From: Anseranas semipalmata
Lineage: Eukaryota; Chordata; Aves; Anseriformes; Anseranatidae
NCBI GenBank assembly: GCA_013399115.1
Contig: VXAA01001396.1
Span: forward strand, 62,001 to 126,000
Direction: 5' to 3'
DNA length: 64,000 nucleotides
Both the position numbers and the translations under genes were made by a program. The notes beneath the pieces were generated by a model, which searched no databases, was not told the DNA's origin, and was given only the letters and a program-made list of their open reading frames with translations. Of the stretch, positions 12,392-25,080 are shown in pieces; the first letter of the stretch is position 1, and each line of letters opens with the position of its first letter.

Positions 12392-14690
12392 CACTCAATC
12401 CTGCAAACAGTTTCTTATTCTTTTTCATGCAAATGATCCCACTGACCTCAATAACACTTTCTCCTTGTATTGCTAAGCCAGTAATGCCATAGGAGAGTCA
12501 GGTCATCACCTGAATTATTGAGTATGTTCCTGTTCCCATCACTGACCCCAAAGCAAGTTCGTTATAGCTGACGACTGTGTACTAGCTAAAAGAACAAAGC
12601 CTCGCTCTGAGATCCAAGGCTGCCAGACTGAAATATTGAATTCCAATAAATACAGAGCTCCATGGTACTATTTTTACAAACTCCTTTCAGAGTCATTGAA
12701 CAAACCAATGACAGATCCAGGCTTACATCTTAGGAATTATTAGATACTAACTGACATATAACCCTATGGTCAATTCATAAAGAGTCCCTTAACTGTAATT
12801 TTTAGGATGAAAATGTCATCAACTCTGTTTGGAAGAATAACAGGCCAATGGTCTAACGTATACTACAGAGACTAGATCCACAAAAATTGACTTGATACCT
12901 GCATTCTATTTCTAAAATCTTTCTCAAATTTAAATTTCTAAATCCAAAATCATGATACTCAGTTTCTCCTCACCGAGCAGCTGCCTAACCCTGGAGGATC
13001 TCCGATCCCATTGGTGCCTGACAGCCCCAGTTCATGAGAAGAGACTGTTTATATCAGGCTGGCTAACAAGACTACCACCCCAGCTGTCTCTCCTGTCCCC
13101 ACTGCAGATATTTGAAATACCCCTGAGCTGCTGCAGCTTTCTAAACACAGCCCCACATGCCAAGTTAAATTTGGTTTGATTTCGTTGGGCTGGGGCTGGT
13201 TGGGGACAGTGCAGTCACTGTGCATACCTCAAGACTGTAACCTTATCAGTCACTTGTGTGTCAGCCTGTCCCTCTCATGAACCAAAGCCATCAGCACTCA
13301 AGACTAGGGTTGCTTCTCACCTAAGATTCTGTCACTGAACATGTCCACAACGGGCTCAGCTCTTTCTGGGTAGCTCCATACCTGTCCCACCATGGTACGT
13401 TGATTCAATATTGTCTACCTGTGCCATTTAAGGGTCTCCATCCTGTGGGCAGAGCTGACCTGGCTCCACCAAGACACAGCTGGAAGAAGAAGTGAGGAAA
13501 CACCCGCCTGTTATAGCATGGCATGGGAACCATCACCCAGCAGGGCCGAGTGCTACCAAAAAACAAGCTTGCTTATCTGATCACCAGGCTCTGGTGTGTT
13601 CTGGGGAAGCTGAGGGAGAGCAACCCAGGCCTTCGTGCCAAAAGCTATTTCACTTGCTGTAGCATAATTAAATATTCATCAGACCAGAGAGAAGGAGAGA
13701 GGTTCAGCATGGCCACAGCTTGGTGTGTGCTTAGTCTCTTGGTGACCCAGCAAATATTGATGTGTTTAAACATTAATACCTTCTTTAAGTTATTGCATGC
13801 AATATAGAGCAGTTTGAACAGGCAGGATGAAGTTCTTGCTCTCCAAAGACCTCTGTTTGGTTACAGCTCAGCACTGGAAGAGAGGGCTTGGTGTGGCTGC
13901 TGCCAAAAGGCCAGCAAGACCCTTCCATGTGGTCCCACCTTTCGCTGTTAACAGCACCATCATTTGGTTGGACATTCATTTTCTGGCATAAAATGTATAC
14001 CATACAAAAATATGCCTATGTCTGGTTTACCTTCCTACGCAAGATCTTATTTCACAATACCGCTCAATTTACAGTAGAGCTTAAATTAGCAGCTCACCCC
14101 AGTGGAGAGCTGGTGGTACCATGCTTCTTTCTCCTCCTTCCTTGGAATGAGGGTGACTGCACAACGAGACAGTTAGCTCACCCAATGGGCAGGAAACAGT
14201 TTTAGCACAACAAGTAGTTTTTGGTTTTGTTTCCAGGGCTAATGAATTGAACCAGACTGGCTTGCTGCCAGGTGAGCCTCAGGGACACAAAAAGGGGAAA
14301 GAAGATGGAGGAAACCTTAGGCAGAAGGCTGTCCTGTTTTAGCAGCACTGAGCTATCAAATGGGCTCAGCCATGATATTATTCCTGTCCTCCATGGCGGA
14401 CAGGGCATTGCCAATTTGAGGAGAGGGAGTGGGTTAGAAAATATGTGCCCCAAGACAAAGCTGAGAGATGTGTGAGCATCTTTGAGGGGCAGCTAGTCAC
14501 TGGCTCAGGTTAATTGTACTTGAAAAGTTCACCCTAAATCTCTCTGAAGATCCAGCTCTATTTCCTCCCTCTTTCTCAGTTGTCTCTTGCCACTGTGTTC
14601 TATAAAATTTCATTAAAAAAAGGCATTGTACCTTTTTCTCCAAGAGCGTTTGAATCACACAGAAGTAGGCCAGGTGATAATTGCACGGCA
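11250..14690. other. Intergenic sequence, no gene recognised
   Basis: AT-rich unique-looking DNA upstream of the ECHDC1 promoter. An octamer-type motif ATGCAAAT is at 11456..11463, and an AG dinucleotide run is at 12355..12388. Frames here are short and show no family resemblance. Confidence 0.55.
12355..12388. repeat. AG dinucleotide microsatellite
   Basis: About fifteen AG units in a row, flanked by unique sequence. Confidence 0.95.
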
Positions 14691-14699
14691 CATTGTAGT

Positions 14700-15270
14700 G
14701 CTGCTTAAATGTCAGCTGTTAATTAAAAGCCTCTCCTGAAAATGGGCCATTAATTAGGACAAATGCAGCCATTCTTTACGGGTTCTGACTAATCAGTGAG
14801 AAAAAAACATTATTTCAATATTGATATTGGAATTGTTAACTTTTATTTGTCTGAGGTTTATTTACTATTTAAAGAAAAAAAGAAAAAGAATTTATAACTT
14901 GCTGAACTTATTGTTCTTTCTTTTAAAGGGAGTTTAAAATAAATATTCTAGCACAAGAATATTCACACGTACACAGATTGTGATAGAGAACATTTCAAAG
15001 TTAGGTCTGGATGTCTCTAGCACTTCTATAACCTTAGTAGGAATGCTTAAATGCTGTAGATATTAAAATACAGCTCTAACCTGCAAAACAGCTCATTGTG
15101 GCACTTCACTCATGTCTTCCTGTTCATAAACAAATGGCGCTATTTGTATGAATAGCGTTACACAGGCTCCACAATGTTTGCTAAATTGGGGCCAGAAAGT
15201 AAGGCACATGCTTCTTTGAAGCTTTTCTAAACCACCCTGAATTATTAGGGAGAGTCATCATAACGATAAA
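14700..15270. promoter_or_regulatory. Candidate conserved non-coding element(s)
   Basis: Two homeodomain-type TTAATTA cores (14719..14726 and 14749..14756) sit about 30 bases apart in AT-rich sequence. Further on is a 7-base perfect inverted repeat CGCTATT/AATAGCG (15138..15144 and 15151..15157) with a 6-base spacer. The texture, AT-rich and non-repetitive with dense motif-like words and no frame, resembles vertebrate conserved enhancers. This is pattern impression only; conservation was not tested. Confidence 0.35.
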
Positions 15271-15332
15271 GGGTCCAAATTTTCCAGGCTAGAGAGTCAT
15301 GCAGCTTAACCATCTCACTTTTTTTCCTCTTT

Positions 15333-15412
15333 GGCCCAGATTCAGCAAGGCAATTAAGACCCTAAGTAGTCCCATTGATGTCACACAAGCACTTTGCTGA
15401 ATCAGGCCCATC
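15333..15412. repeat. Ancient palindromic (MITE-like) repeat
   Basis: GATTCAGCAA at 15339..15348 is the exact reverse complement of TTGCTGAATC at 15394..15403. Outer GGCCCA/GGGCCT-like bases extend the pairing, and the middle reads AGTAGTCCCATTGATGTCAC. This matches the general form of an old palindromic family common in reptile and bird genomes. I do not assign a family name. Confidence 0.65.
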
Positions 15413-18280
15413 CTGCCTGCCAAACCTCATGCTTTCTATCCTTGCAGTGCGTTAGAGATTTCCAAAGAGCAGCTACAGTGGTTAAAAGTGTGAAATGGTT
15501 ACAGTGGTTACAGTGTGAAATCACAGTAGGTGTTGGCAGTTTCATGCCTAGATGCCTACGCAGGAGGTCCATCCACCAGAAACCATGGAGAGAGCTGGTT
15601 AAAGATTTCGGTCTTTTGCAGCGGTGCTGTGGCATTTGCATGAAGTACATTTAGGCACATCACTGGAGATGCATAATAGTAGTAAATAATCTCATTTCTG
15701 ACAAAAGCTTTACCCACATAGCAGCCAAATCTCGTAGCTTTATCTCACGTAGCAGCTAGAGCGAAGGCAAGCCCTCAGATCTGGGCTGATCTGAAATCTG
15801 CCCGCTCCGGAGGAGCCCCTGTGGGGCTGTGCCGGAGCTGCCGGGGCCGGGAGGCGGAGGCTGCTGTGAACCCAGGCACCCATGGCCAGCTCCCAGCTGC
15901 ATGCTGGCTTCGTGCTGTTCACAGAATGGCTCCATCGGCCTCCCTTTTTCTTTAGTAAATGGTTACGATTCCTCTTTTTTATGGAAAGGGGTATTAAGGA
16001 GTTCCGTGCGAGAGGAAAAACGCTGTCATGTGATGCTAGGGTTGCTGCTAAATGAGCAGAATTGGATGTTGTTTTAAGGTAGCATTATTCCCTGCTTTCA
16101 TTTGCTTTTTCATTGGTTTTCATCCTTCTTGCCTGGCCATCATTCTTTTTGCTTTTAGAGTTCACGCTTTATGATAAAGAACAAATTGTAACAGTGAGAA
16201 TTAAGCAGCAGCAGGAGCTGCAGAGCATTTCCCTTTAAAAGTAGAGGTGTTTTTATTTGTCTGAAGTGCGTGTTATGTAAGCGTATCACTTCTGCAGCTG
16301 AAATATTTCAAAAGATGGATAACGAGGTTCTCAGCTGGGCTGAGGCAGAGCAGCCTGCCTGCTCCTACGACCCCGACTTCACAGGGGCTGCTAGGCTTTA
16401 CACTGAGATGCTGACCAGCTTACAGCTTGCCTAGTAATAGACCACATTAAATAGGAACACAAGGCATTTAAAAATACTACAGTGGTAAAAGAGGAAGTTG
16501 ATAAAAAGAAACTTCTGACTGTCTTCAGAGATTTCATGGTATTAAGTCTAGATTTTTTAAATAGTCTTGAAGAACTGTTACTGGCTGTGATCAAGCCTCT
16601 GAAGAAGTTAATTTAGGAATAAACTCATTTATACCTAACTACATGTTAGGGGGTTTTTATTCTGGGTTTGTATATAGTTTTTGTTTTTCACAAAAAATAA
16701 ACAAACAAACACACAAAAACCACCTTGAATATCTACTGTTCTTAAAGCCTTTAAAGAATAACCAGAACCTGCATTTTTTCTCCATTGAAAGCATAATCCT
16801 GTACGTGAGCAATATTCTAGCCCATCCCTCTTTTTACATTGTTAAGATTCACTGCTTTTGTGGTTTAATTCAAAGCTAAAACCAAAGGCAGAGAGATTTG
16901 GAGGCAAAATAGACTTCTCACAATTCCCATTCTGTCTCTGACACTTCCTGCGCTGACCCATTTCTCCATGTTGACAGATAACAACTGGACAAACAACATA
17001 CAAAATCTCCATTAACTGACTTTTTGGAAGTAGATAATTTAAGCCCAAAATAACATCTATCCCGAATAACACAGGGATGTGAGTATCTTTGAGTTACCTT
17101 GTACTTTTTGCTATGTTTTCACTATCAGTGCAGTCCATCCGTATTTTACTTAAGTTGATCCAGATAGGTACACGGTGCCAGCTGGCCTAAAGTAGCAGGG
17201 GTACAAAATCACTGGATTACCAGTGGTAATTAGGGGAACCAGTGGTAACTAGAAGTCTGGAGTCAGCCTGAGCTTTAATTAATATGATCTGTGTCACTGA
17301 GGCAGGGCTGTGCGTGCTTGCATTGGTTGCACATCATCTGGTTGTACCTTCAGACAGCTTTATTTCAGGATGCTACTGAGTACCTTTGAAGATATGTCCA
17401 GCCCACCCTGACAAGAAATGGCATAAGAAATGAAAAGATCATTTCATCACTTTTATCATCTATCTCTATTGCCTTCCAAATACATGTGAATAAAATTGGA
17501 TTTGAAATATTAACAAAAAGTCTGAATCTTCATAGAATGCCCTTCTGTCATTCTGACACTTAAATAACATTTACTTCCCAGGGATATAGCAAGAGAACGA
17601 ATTTTACAAGCTTTTAACAGCTGAATCAAGAAATAAATCATAATTTATAATACATTTAATGCAGACAGCTAATTTTTCTATTCCTACAGAGGTGGTGATG
17701 AGGGACCGTGCCGCCATTTCAAAAGGTGGTTAGGATTTGTGTTGTTTTTCCCCCTACACTTGTTAGCCAGGCATTACTGGGTTGGTCCGCTCAGATGGGA
17801 GCTGATGTGTGCGTGCATGCACACTCACAGTGCTGAGCACGGATCTGGGAGCAGCTTCGCAGGAAGCCAGAGGAGCTACGTGAGCTGACAGCAGGGATGC
17901 TCTGCCGGGGGTCAGGCTAACATCTCTGCTGAGAGCAAGCAAGCATTCCCCATTAATGAAGACAGCAGGCTGGCAAGAGGAGCCTCCTGCCTTTCCATTC
18001 ACCTCCCTTCCCCTTCTGCATCATGAGAGAGGCACAGCTGAGCAGATATCCTCTATAAAGTGTTTTGTAAGACTAGATACTGGTATTATTATTTATTAAA
18101 TGTGATCAGACATTTGCGGCCATATATATTTTAGCAGCTTCTAATCTGGCATGCTGTGCAGTATGCCTTTGTTGTTTCCTCATCAATGCAGGAAGAGATA
18201 GGTATGGAGCATCATCAAATCTTTAAAAAAAAATCAACAACTGGAAACTAAAATAACAGAAATGAATCTTTATATAGACC
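15413..18280. other. Intergenic sequence, no gene recognised
   Basis: Mostly AT-rich unique sequence with a short GC-rich patch at about 15795..15870. Reading frames are short and unrelated to anything I know. Confidence 0.5.
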
Positions 18281-19597
18281 ATGCATGAATGTGCTGTGAA
18301 GGGAATTAGCTTCAACTCAAGCCCAGGTGGTGAAAAGCCTGCCTGGGACCTGGCACCCAACCTGCCTGCAGCCATTTGGGAGCTTCAGAGCAGCTGCCGT
18401 GCTCCTAATAAGGTTGAGGGTGGATGGGGCACAGAGCAAAAAGGTGAACCGGGAAATGTGTCAGGTTCCTGCTTTCCAGTGCATGAGACCAGCTCTGTTT
18501 TTCCCTTGCCAGGTCACACGGAAAGGGCAGAGACCCCCATAAGTAGCATGAGCACTCACTACTTACGGGGGGCCACGTATACCTCTCCCATAGCATTTCT
18601 GTCTCTTCCTCTATTGCTGAACGGTGCAGAACAGCAGTTTGACAAAGAGCTACAACTACCACATCCTTACAAAGTAGAAGAGAGTCCAAAGTACTGCCTT
18701 AAATGCATGAGATGCAGGTTTTTGAGAAGGTGGAAAAAGGGGGTCGAGGCACAGGACAAGCCTGTAGGATGTCTTTACAGCAGAGGCCAACAGCTCTGCA
18801 AGAGTGACAGGCCAGGCGAGATTTTTGTTTCCCCAAAATGTTCCACCAGACATTCAGAGGTAGCTGGCAGGCGCTGTCTCTCAGTGAGCGATGGGGCTGC
18901 TGGCTGCTGGGTCCTCTGGCAGCGGCGCCCAGCTCCCACTGCAGCCCAGACTCAGAGCCAGGAACTGAGAGCCTGCTGCTTACAGGTGTTTCCCAGAAGA
19001 GATGAAGGCTTTTTGCATGGGGTTGTTAAAAATCTGTCCTGCTATGGCATTTCAATAGCTTTTACTACTTCTGTGGTGCTGTGGGTTCAGGGAAATCCTG
19101 GTGGTCAAGCACCTTCTTCCCCACCTTTACAGGGAAGGGTTTTCACTGGGAGAGGTTGGTTTGGGGCTGGCATCCCCACTGACAGCCATTGCTGCAGCTG
19201 TCCTGCAGCCTGGCAGAGGAACAAATGCTCGCAGCCTCCAGGGCTCCCTGCTCGCCATGGCTGGTGCCGCAAGAGGAGGTCAGCAGCAAGGATGGAGCTG
19301 GCAGCCCATAGCAAAGGGGAAATCTTGGAGAGAGACAGATCATCTGGAGTAGAAATTTACTTTATGCCTTTTTGCCACACCTCTACCCTTTCTCTTCATG
19401 ATAACCGATTTGGTTATGGCATCAGTTTTTCTGCTGGCTCTTGCAGTAAGGGCGGTTTGTCGGTCTTTGCTTTGATTTTGAGCTTAGGTGCACAAAGATG
19501 CTTTTGTAAGACCCCACCTGGCCAGATGGCTGCTGCTGCTGCTGGTCTTAATGCTTCAGCAAGTGAATGCAAATTGTCAGATTACATCACCCTCTGA
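18281..19597 (+). other. Unassigned 438-codon ATG reading frame
   Basis: An uninterrupted frame from an ATG (A at -3; an in-frame TAG two codons upstream fixes the start) to a TGA. It is the longest frame in the window outside KIAA0408. The product is rich in Cys, Ser, Gly, Arg and Trp, with no signal peptide, no convincing membrane segment, no repeat and no domain or motif that I recognise. Codons are mixed and include many starting with G. It contains no CR1-like or retroviral-like protein words. It could be a chance opening in moderately GC-rich DNA, part of a long non-coding RNA, or a young lineage-specific gene. Neighbours offer no help: the nearest genes are ECHDC1 (about 8 kb left) and KIAA0408 (about 41 kb right). 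No function is proposed, and my confidence is low that it is translated. Confidence 0.25.
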
Positions 19598-22500
19598 ACA
19601 TACATGAATTTGCATACATTACTTGTTTATGGCATAATAATTTCAGAGATAATCAGCAATGCAGTGAGAGAAGCAAGGCCCAGGGATGGGACCACTAACA
19701 TCTCTCAGTGTGACCACTAACCGTGGTTACGGGGATTAGAGACATTGCGCTAATGTTTCCCTGCATTTCAGGGCAGTGCTGCTGAAATGTATGTAGCACT
19801 CCTCTGGGAGCTCATTCCTAACCCAATGCATCTTCCATCGTGTTGGCACTAGGGTTTGTGTGTCCAGATCATGAACCAAGCCAACGTTCTGGTTTGGCTG
19901 AAAAGTAACATATACAGGTAAATAACAGCTGACTTTCAGACGGATAAGCTCTCTGATCTAGTCCATCACATGACTATACAGTTGTGCCAGACACAGCAAA
20001 GGAGGGAAGTGCGGTGTAGGAATGAGACACCAAGGTGTGAAGAAAGAAGGGGCCACTTCAGCAAACACTGCAGCAGAATAAAGGTCCATGGAGCTATAAC
20101 CCAGGCTGCTTTAGCAGAAACTAGTATTTCTGATGATTCCTGCACCAAGTATTATCTCCAGCTTTGGTAAGTTACAGAGACATTAGCCCTTCTCGGCATC
20201 TTTTCAGTCTCAACAATAATGTAATGTCTGTTACAATGACACATCATTGCCTAGGCGTACATCTGAGCTATCCTAACAGATTTTTCAACAGAATAAATAT
20301 AAAACTTCCTGCTTTCTCAGTTCCCCAGTATGTTGATATCTTTTTGACATTTTATCTGCATTGCCCTGTGCTCCGAGATTCCTTTCTGGACTCAGTCCGT
20401 CCAATACATGGAGCCGTATGTACTTCACAGCAGTTCACACCAGGGAAACCTCTGTTTTTTCCTACACAGGCAATCAGATACAACAGCCATTAGCACTGTT
20501 TCTGGCACATATAGCTGTTCTCTGGCACAAGGCTTACACACATATGCACTAAATCATAAGACTGTATCCATATCTGTCACCTACAAGCAGAATGAGCTCA
20601 GAGAAGGATTTTATTGTGGTAACATGGTCATCTGCCTTACATATTCAGGGCTCCCTGACACACTTTCCCAGGTTTTACAGCTCATGTGATGTGGGTAGTC
20701 TAAGGACTTTGACTGCCTTGTCTGATTCTCCCAGGAACATGACAGCGACGTGGGGAGTGCAGCAAATCTATACAGACTGCAACCCACGAGCAGCGGAGCT
20801 TTCATCCCCTCATAGTAATAACATTTATTTCTTTTCAAGGGGGCTGCTCCTCTCTTCTTTCCTTATAAAGTAAAGCCAGGAAGGAGCAAGGACCAAGACA
20901 TTAATAACAATGGCAAGTTTATACAGTGAAGACAGAAGGTAAGTGTCAGAGGAGTAACAAAAAGGAGGAGGAGGGGAAGAAGACTGGTGAGGTGTTGTGC
21001 ACAGAGAGCTTACTTGGCCTGACCAAGACAGGAGACAATCAAATCTATTTGCAAAAATGGTATTGGCAGGTCAACACTTCTGACACGGAGCTGGAGTCCT
21101 TTCTGTGGCCGTGCTTTTTGAGCTTTGCAGCTGCGGAGCTTGTGCTGACAGGTGAGCACTGTCTGTGTGGCATATCAGCGCCCAGGTACCATCCTGTCTG
21201 GGGTGGCTGTATGACACAGGTCAGAATCCATGTACTGAGGACTGCGTGAGAAAAGCAAGATGAATTTCTCTAGCGTTTCTTCATGGTGACCCGCCTGGAG
21301 AAGAAACCAGGAAGCAATCTTTGTTTTATCTTTATAGATGGATAGGACTGTGTGTATATGAATTATATTGGTCCAGTTTGACGTCACCATGCTGTTTGAA
21401 AGAGTGATGTATTTTGATAATCCTGAGGTATCTACTCTACATAGCCTTGCCTTGGCATAAAAACAAAATGGCAGCTTTAGTGGCAGGATCACCCTGGTCC
21501 GAAAACTCTCTTTTGAGGTAAGGGTGGATGCGGGGAACAGACAGAATTATTGTCCATTTATACAATTCAGCAGGGGCTTCAATGAGTTTCCAGAGGAAAA
21601 CATGATGAGGGGCTTGGTTTAGTCCCAGGGACTGGAAGGTCATATAAACAGCATGATTCATGGCAAAATGCACCATGCAGCCTGGTCTCATCCTCTGTCT
21701 GCCCCAGCATGGGGACTGGATCGCTGCGTCCATTGCAGACCGGGGAGAGATTCCAGTGCTGCCGCCGGAGGCAGAGGCTGCCAGCCCTGGTGCTGCTGCT
21801 GCTGCCTGCAGGCTGGGGCAGCAAATGGGGGTGCTGTGCTTTAAAACAAATAGCGGGGGAGCTGCTGGGTGTCTCAGCACTTCTTGCAGATTAAACAATA
21901 ACAATTATTATTAATCAGTAATAGTAGTTGTATGCATTCCTGAAGTAACTGAGCAGTATCTTAACAAAACAAAACTGAAATACATTTTTCCTACCATAAC
22001 AAGACAATTCAGATTCCCTGTAGGGTGAGACAAATGGGAGAAAGAACCTCATGACTACAGCAGGACAGAGGAACAAATGACATTATAGCTGGCACTTTGG
22101 CGATGTTAATGATATAACTCCAGGAAAGGCATCACAGCAATCAATATGCATTTTGGCTTGGCATGGCATTCATGAAGCAAGCTTGACTTTAAGAAGGAGA
22201 TACTGAAGCCTTGCATCTTGGGCTTACCCCAGACTGGAGACTTCAGGAGTTACAGCTTCTTGATAGGAGAATGCTTCAGCTCCTCATGTACTGCCGTCTT
22301 CAACTTGTTGTGCGGGATGCCAAGCTTCCCGCAGTGGAGATGCCAGAGGAATGACACCAACAGGCAGGCCTTCAGGCTCTGGCAAGGATGAGGAGGTGAG
22401 GAAGGCAGCCCCAGTCTGCAGCATTGTGCTTCACCATGAAGGCTCACATGAGCCTATTGCATTACATGTGCCTTGGCTCAGTTTCATCTACCTGGTGCCC

Positions 22501-22770
22501 TTGCAAGGAGAAGCTACCAGCTTCCACAGGGTGCTTCACGCTGGCAGAGGAATATTGTGATGGGAACCAAGGGATGAGAGTTAGTGCCAGAGAAATCTTC
22601 TGTGCTCTCAAGTGAGAAAATAGATGCTCGTATTTTAAGCGCATGGGTGGAGCGAGGAATCAACCACAGCAACAAATGCCAAGAGAATGAGTGGATTTTT
22701 TAGCTCTTGGTGTGCATTTGACTCACATGTTTTCCAATCAAATTCCCAAGTAATTGTGCTCAGTGTAGGA
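19598..22770. other. Intergenic sequence, no gene recognised
   Basis: Unique-looking sequence with many short overlapping frames on both strands, none resembling a known protein. No clear repeat. Confidence 0.5.
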
Positions 22771-22777
22771 ATAAATG

Positions 22778-22850
22778 GGTGAAATGCAATGGTCTGTTTT
22801 GTTCAGGCGGTCAGACTGTGCTGGCCTCAGAGTTTATAAATTAGAGTCAC
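22778..22850 (+). mobile_element. Old CR1-like 3'-end relic
   Basis: The stretch GGTGAAATGCAATGGTCTG, followed by a TTCAGGCGGTCAGACT-like part, matches the pattern of the second relic at 28425 and the general form of old reptile/bird CR1 3' ends (CAGGAGGTCAGACTAGATGA-type). It is strongly diverged. Confidence 0.45.
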
Positions 22851-24670
22851 GTGCTATCAAGTGCCATCCCGAGTCAGTGTGTTACAGAAGGTCAAACACT
22901 CCCTGGCGATAAAAACAAGCATTTTAAATAATGTCAGTGTGGGCAGGGCATGTATTATGATACAACCTAAACTTCAGTCAGTGGTGTCACAAATTACAAA
23001 ATGTTGTGGCTGTCCTACAAAGCCCATCTCCAGCTGTAGCTGCCAGGGTGGGAGCTGCCAGCTGTTCCTCTGCAATCCAATAGCCCAGCATCGCGTCCTC
23101 CCACTGCCCTGGCTCCGCTCCTGCAGCCAGACACAGGCAGCAGAAGTTGAATTGCTGTAATTATAAAATGGCCTTGACACACTCAGCAGACAGAGACAGA
23201 TACGTGTCCATCTCGCTGTGATATAATCCAACACGTGCTCTGTTAAATGTGTTTTCAACTGTGTATCAGGAGATGGTTTCCCATTCCTGCTCAGTGAAGA
23301 AATCAGCTGCCTGACAGCCACAAGCTGCTTGTTGAACGTGGTATGGAGAAGAGGTGAGTGGGTCTCATCAACTGCAAGGAGACGTGTGCTGTATGACCTG
23401 GTTGAAGTTGGATTTTGCTAGAGATTTGCAAAGTAACTGTGGTCTGAGCAGCTGGTCCCTCCAAACTAGGCTGAAGTGCCTCCAGCCCAGTCTTGTTCTT
23501 CTTCCTTATTGATCCAGCTGCTCATAATGCCTAAGTTATTTGACCACAGCAGGTGCACAAAAAGCCAATTTTCTGCCATTGTGTGCAGAACACACCTACC
23601 TGTCATTTTAAGATGAGATTTTTCAAGCTGCCACATCAGGACTATATCCCTGTCCGTCTGTGTCCACAGCCATACTCTGCTAATGGCCCGAGCCTTCTGC
23701 TAACACACAGCAGCTATAAAGCAAGTTTCAGGTCGCAGTGTACTGGTGGTGTTACAAAACAGCTGCAGCAGACTGATGGATCTGACCAGCGTGGTAATCA
23801 AACATTCAGGAACCTTTGTGGGAACAAATGGGAGAGTGTAAAAACGGTTGACTGTGGGCAGGGTTTTGTGGGAGAACTCAGGAAAAAATATCCTGTGGTG
23901 GCAAAGAGTGATGATATTTTGAAATTGCTCATCATGAAGTTCAGTTATTGCTCTGCATATCTACGCCAGGGAATACTCTATTCCCTTCCATACAGTTACC
24001 AGGGAAATTAAATAGGAGGTTGCTACTATTTCAAGGCTCAGAATGAAAAATAAAAGTGCTGTTTTGCTGCAGCAGAGTGAATTTACAGGGAATTTCTGGG
24101 ACAGGCTGTTGAACCAGACTGAAAAGTGCCCAAGGGACTTTATTTTTCTTGTCAAAAGCAGACCAAGGCTCTGATTCTCCAAGCAGGACAAATTGCAGTG
24201 GAGGTGTGCACCTCTCACCTTGCCTTCAGTACAGCGGGACAGAAGTTAGATGTGCAGATGATATTCAACAAAGCACAGCTCTGCCTCAGTTAAAGGTGTT
24301 GCAAAGCACTCCTCAATGGGCGGAGTGTTTTGCTGCTGTTAAACTGCTGCTGTGCCTCACATATAATCCCTGGTCGTTACTCTGACAGCCACACGCAGAT
24401 ACAAGGAGGTTGCTAAGAGAGGCTGAGCACTGCTAATGGGGCTCAAAGAAGCGCTGGGGCTGAAATAGCGACCCGAGCTCCACGCAGGAATTTCTGCAGC
24501 ATGGCACAAGGGTATGCCCTCCCTTCGCCAGGCTGTCTGCTTTATTTTCCACCATGAATCTAAAATAGCTCAAATATATATTGGTGCAGGGATCTGGCAT
24601 TAACAATGAAGATAATGTGAAGAAGCAGAGTTATTTGCTATACTGATCATTTATTTATTTATTTATTTAT
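22851..24670. other. Intergenic sequence, no gene recognised
   Basis: No recognisable gene. The longest frame here begins at a non-ATG codon and has no family resemblance. An ATTT microsatellite occupies about 24645..24670, next to the following CR1. Confidence 0.5.
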
Positions 24671-24985
24671 ACAACTTCCTGAGGAGGAGAAGTGGAGAGG
24701 GAGATGCCAATCTTCTCTCCTTGGTAACTGACGGCAGGACACGTGGGAACAGCACAAAGCTGCTCGAGGCGAGGTTCTGACTGGACATTAAGAAAAATGT
24801 CTTTACCATAAGGGTGGTCAGACACTGGGACAGGCTTCCTAGAGAGGCAGTTGATGCCCCGTGCCTGTCAGTGTTCAAGAGGCATTTGGATAATGCCCTC
24901 AATAACATGCTTTAACTTTTGGTTAGCCCTGAAGTGGTCAGGCAGTTGGACTGGATGATCTTTGTAGGTACCATCCAACTGAACT
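24671..24985 (+). mobile_element. CR1 LINE, 3'-end fragment
   Basis: Translates to the CR1 ORF2 C-terminus with breaks: LVTDGRTRGN, then LDIKKNVFTIRVVRHWDRLPREAVDAP. It ends in the typical GGACTGGATGATC 3' UTR and a pentanucleotide tail that has grown into the next feature. It is 5'-truncated. Confidence 0.85.
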
Positions 24986-25080
24986 ATTCTATTCTATTCT
25001 ATTCTATTCTATTCTATTCTATTCTATTCTATTCCATTCCATTCCATTCCATTCCATTCCATTCCATTCCATTCCATTCC
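24986..25080 (+). repeat. Two-block pentanucleotide microsatellite grown from a CR1 tail
   Basis: Nine perfect ATTCT units (24986..25030) are followed directly by ten perfect ATTCC units (25031..25080). The array starts exactly where the CR1 3' tail should start. The short open frame across it is compositional. Confidence 0.97.

Noticed and set aside
21437..21904. 155-codon minus frame with overlapping plus frames
   Set aside because: Composition of moderately GC-rich DNA opens several frames on both strands; nothing marks one as coding.
23553..24011. 152-codon plus frame
   Set aside because: Starts at GTG and shows no domain, splice context or family resemblance.
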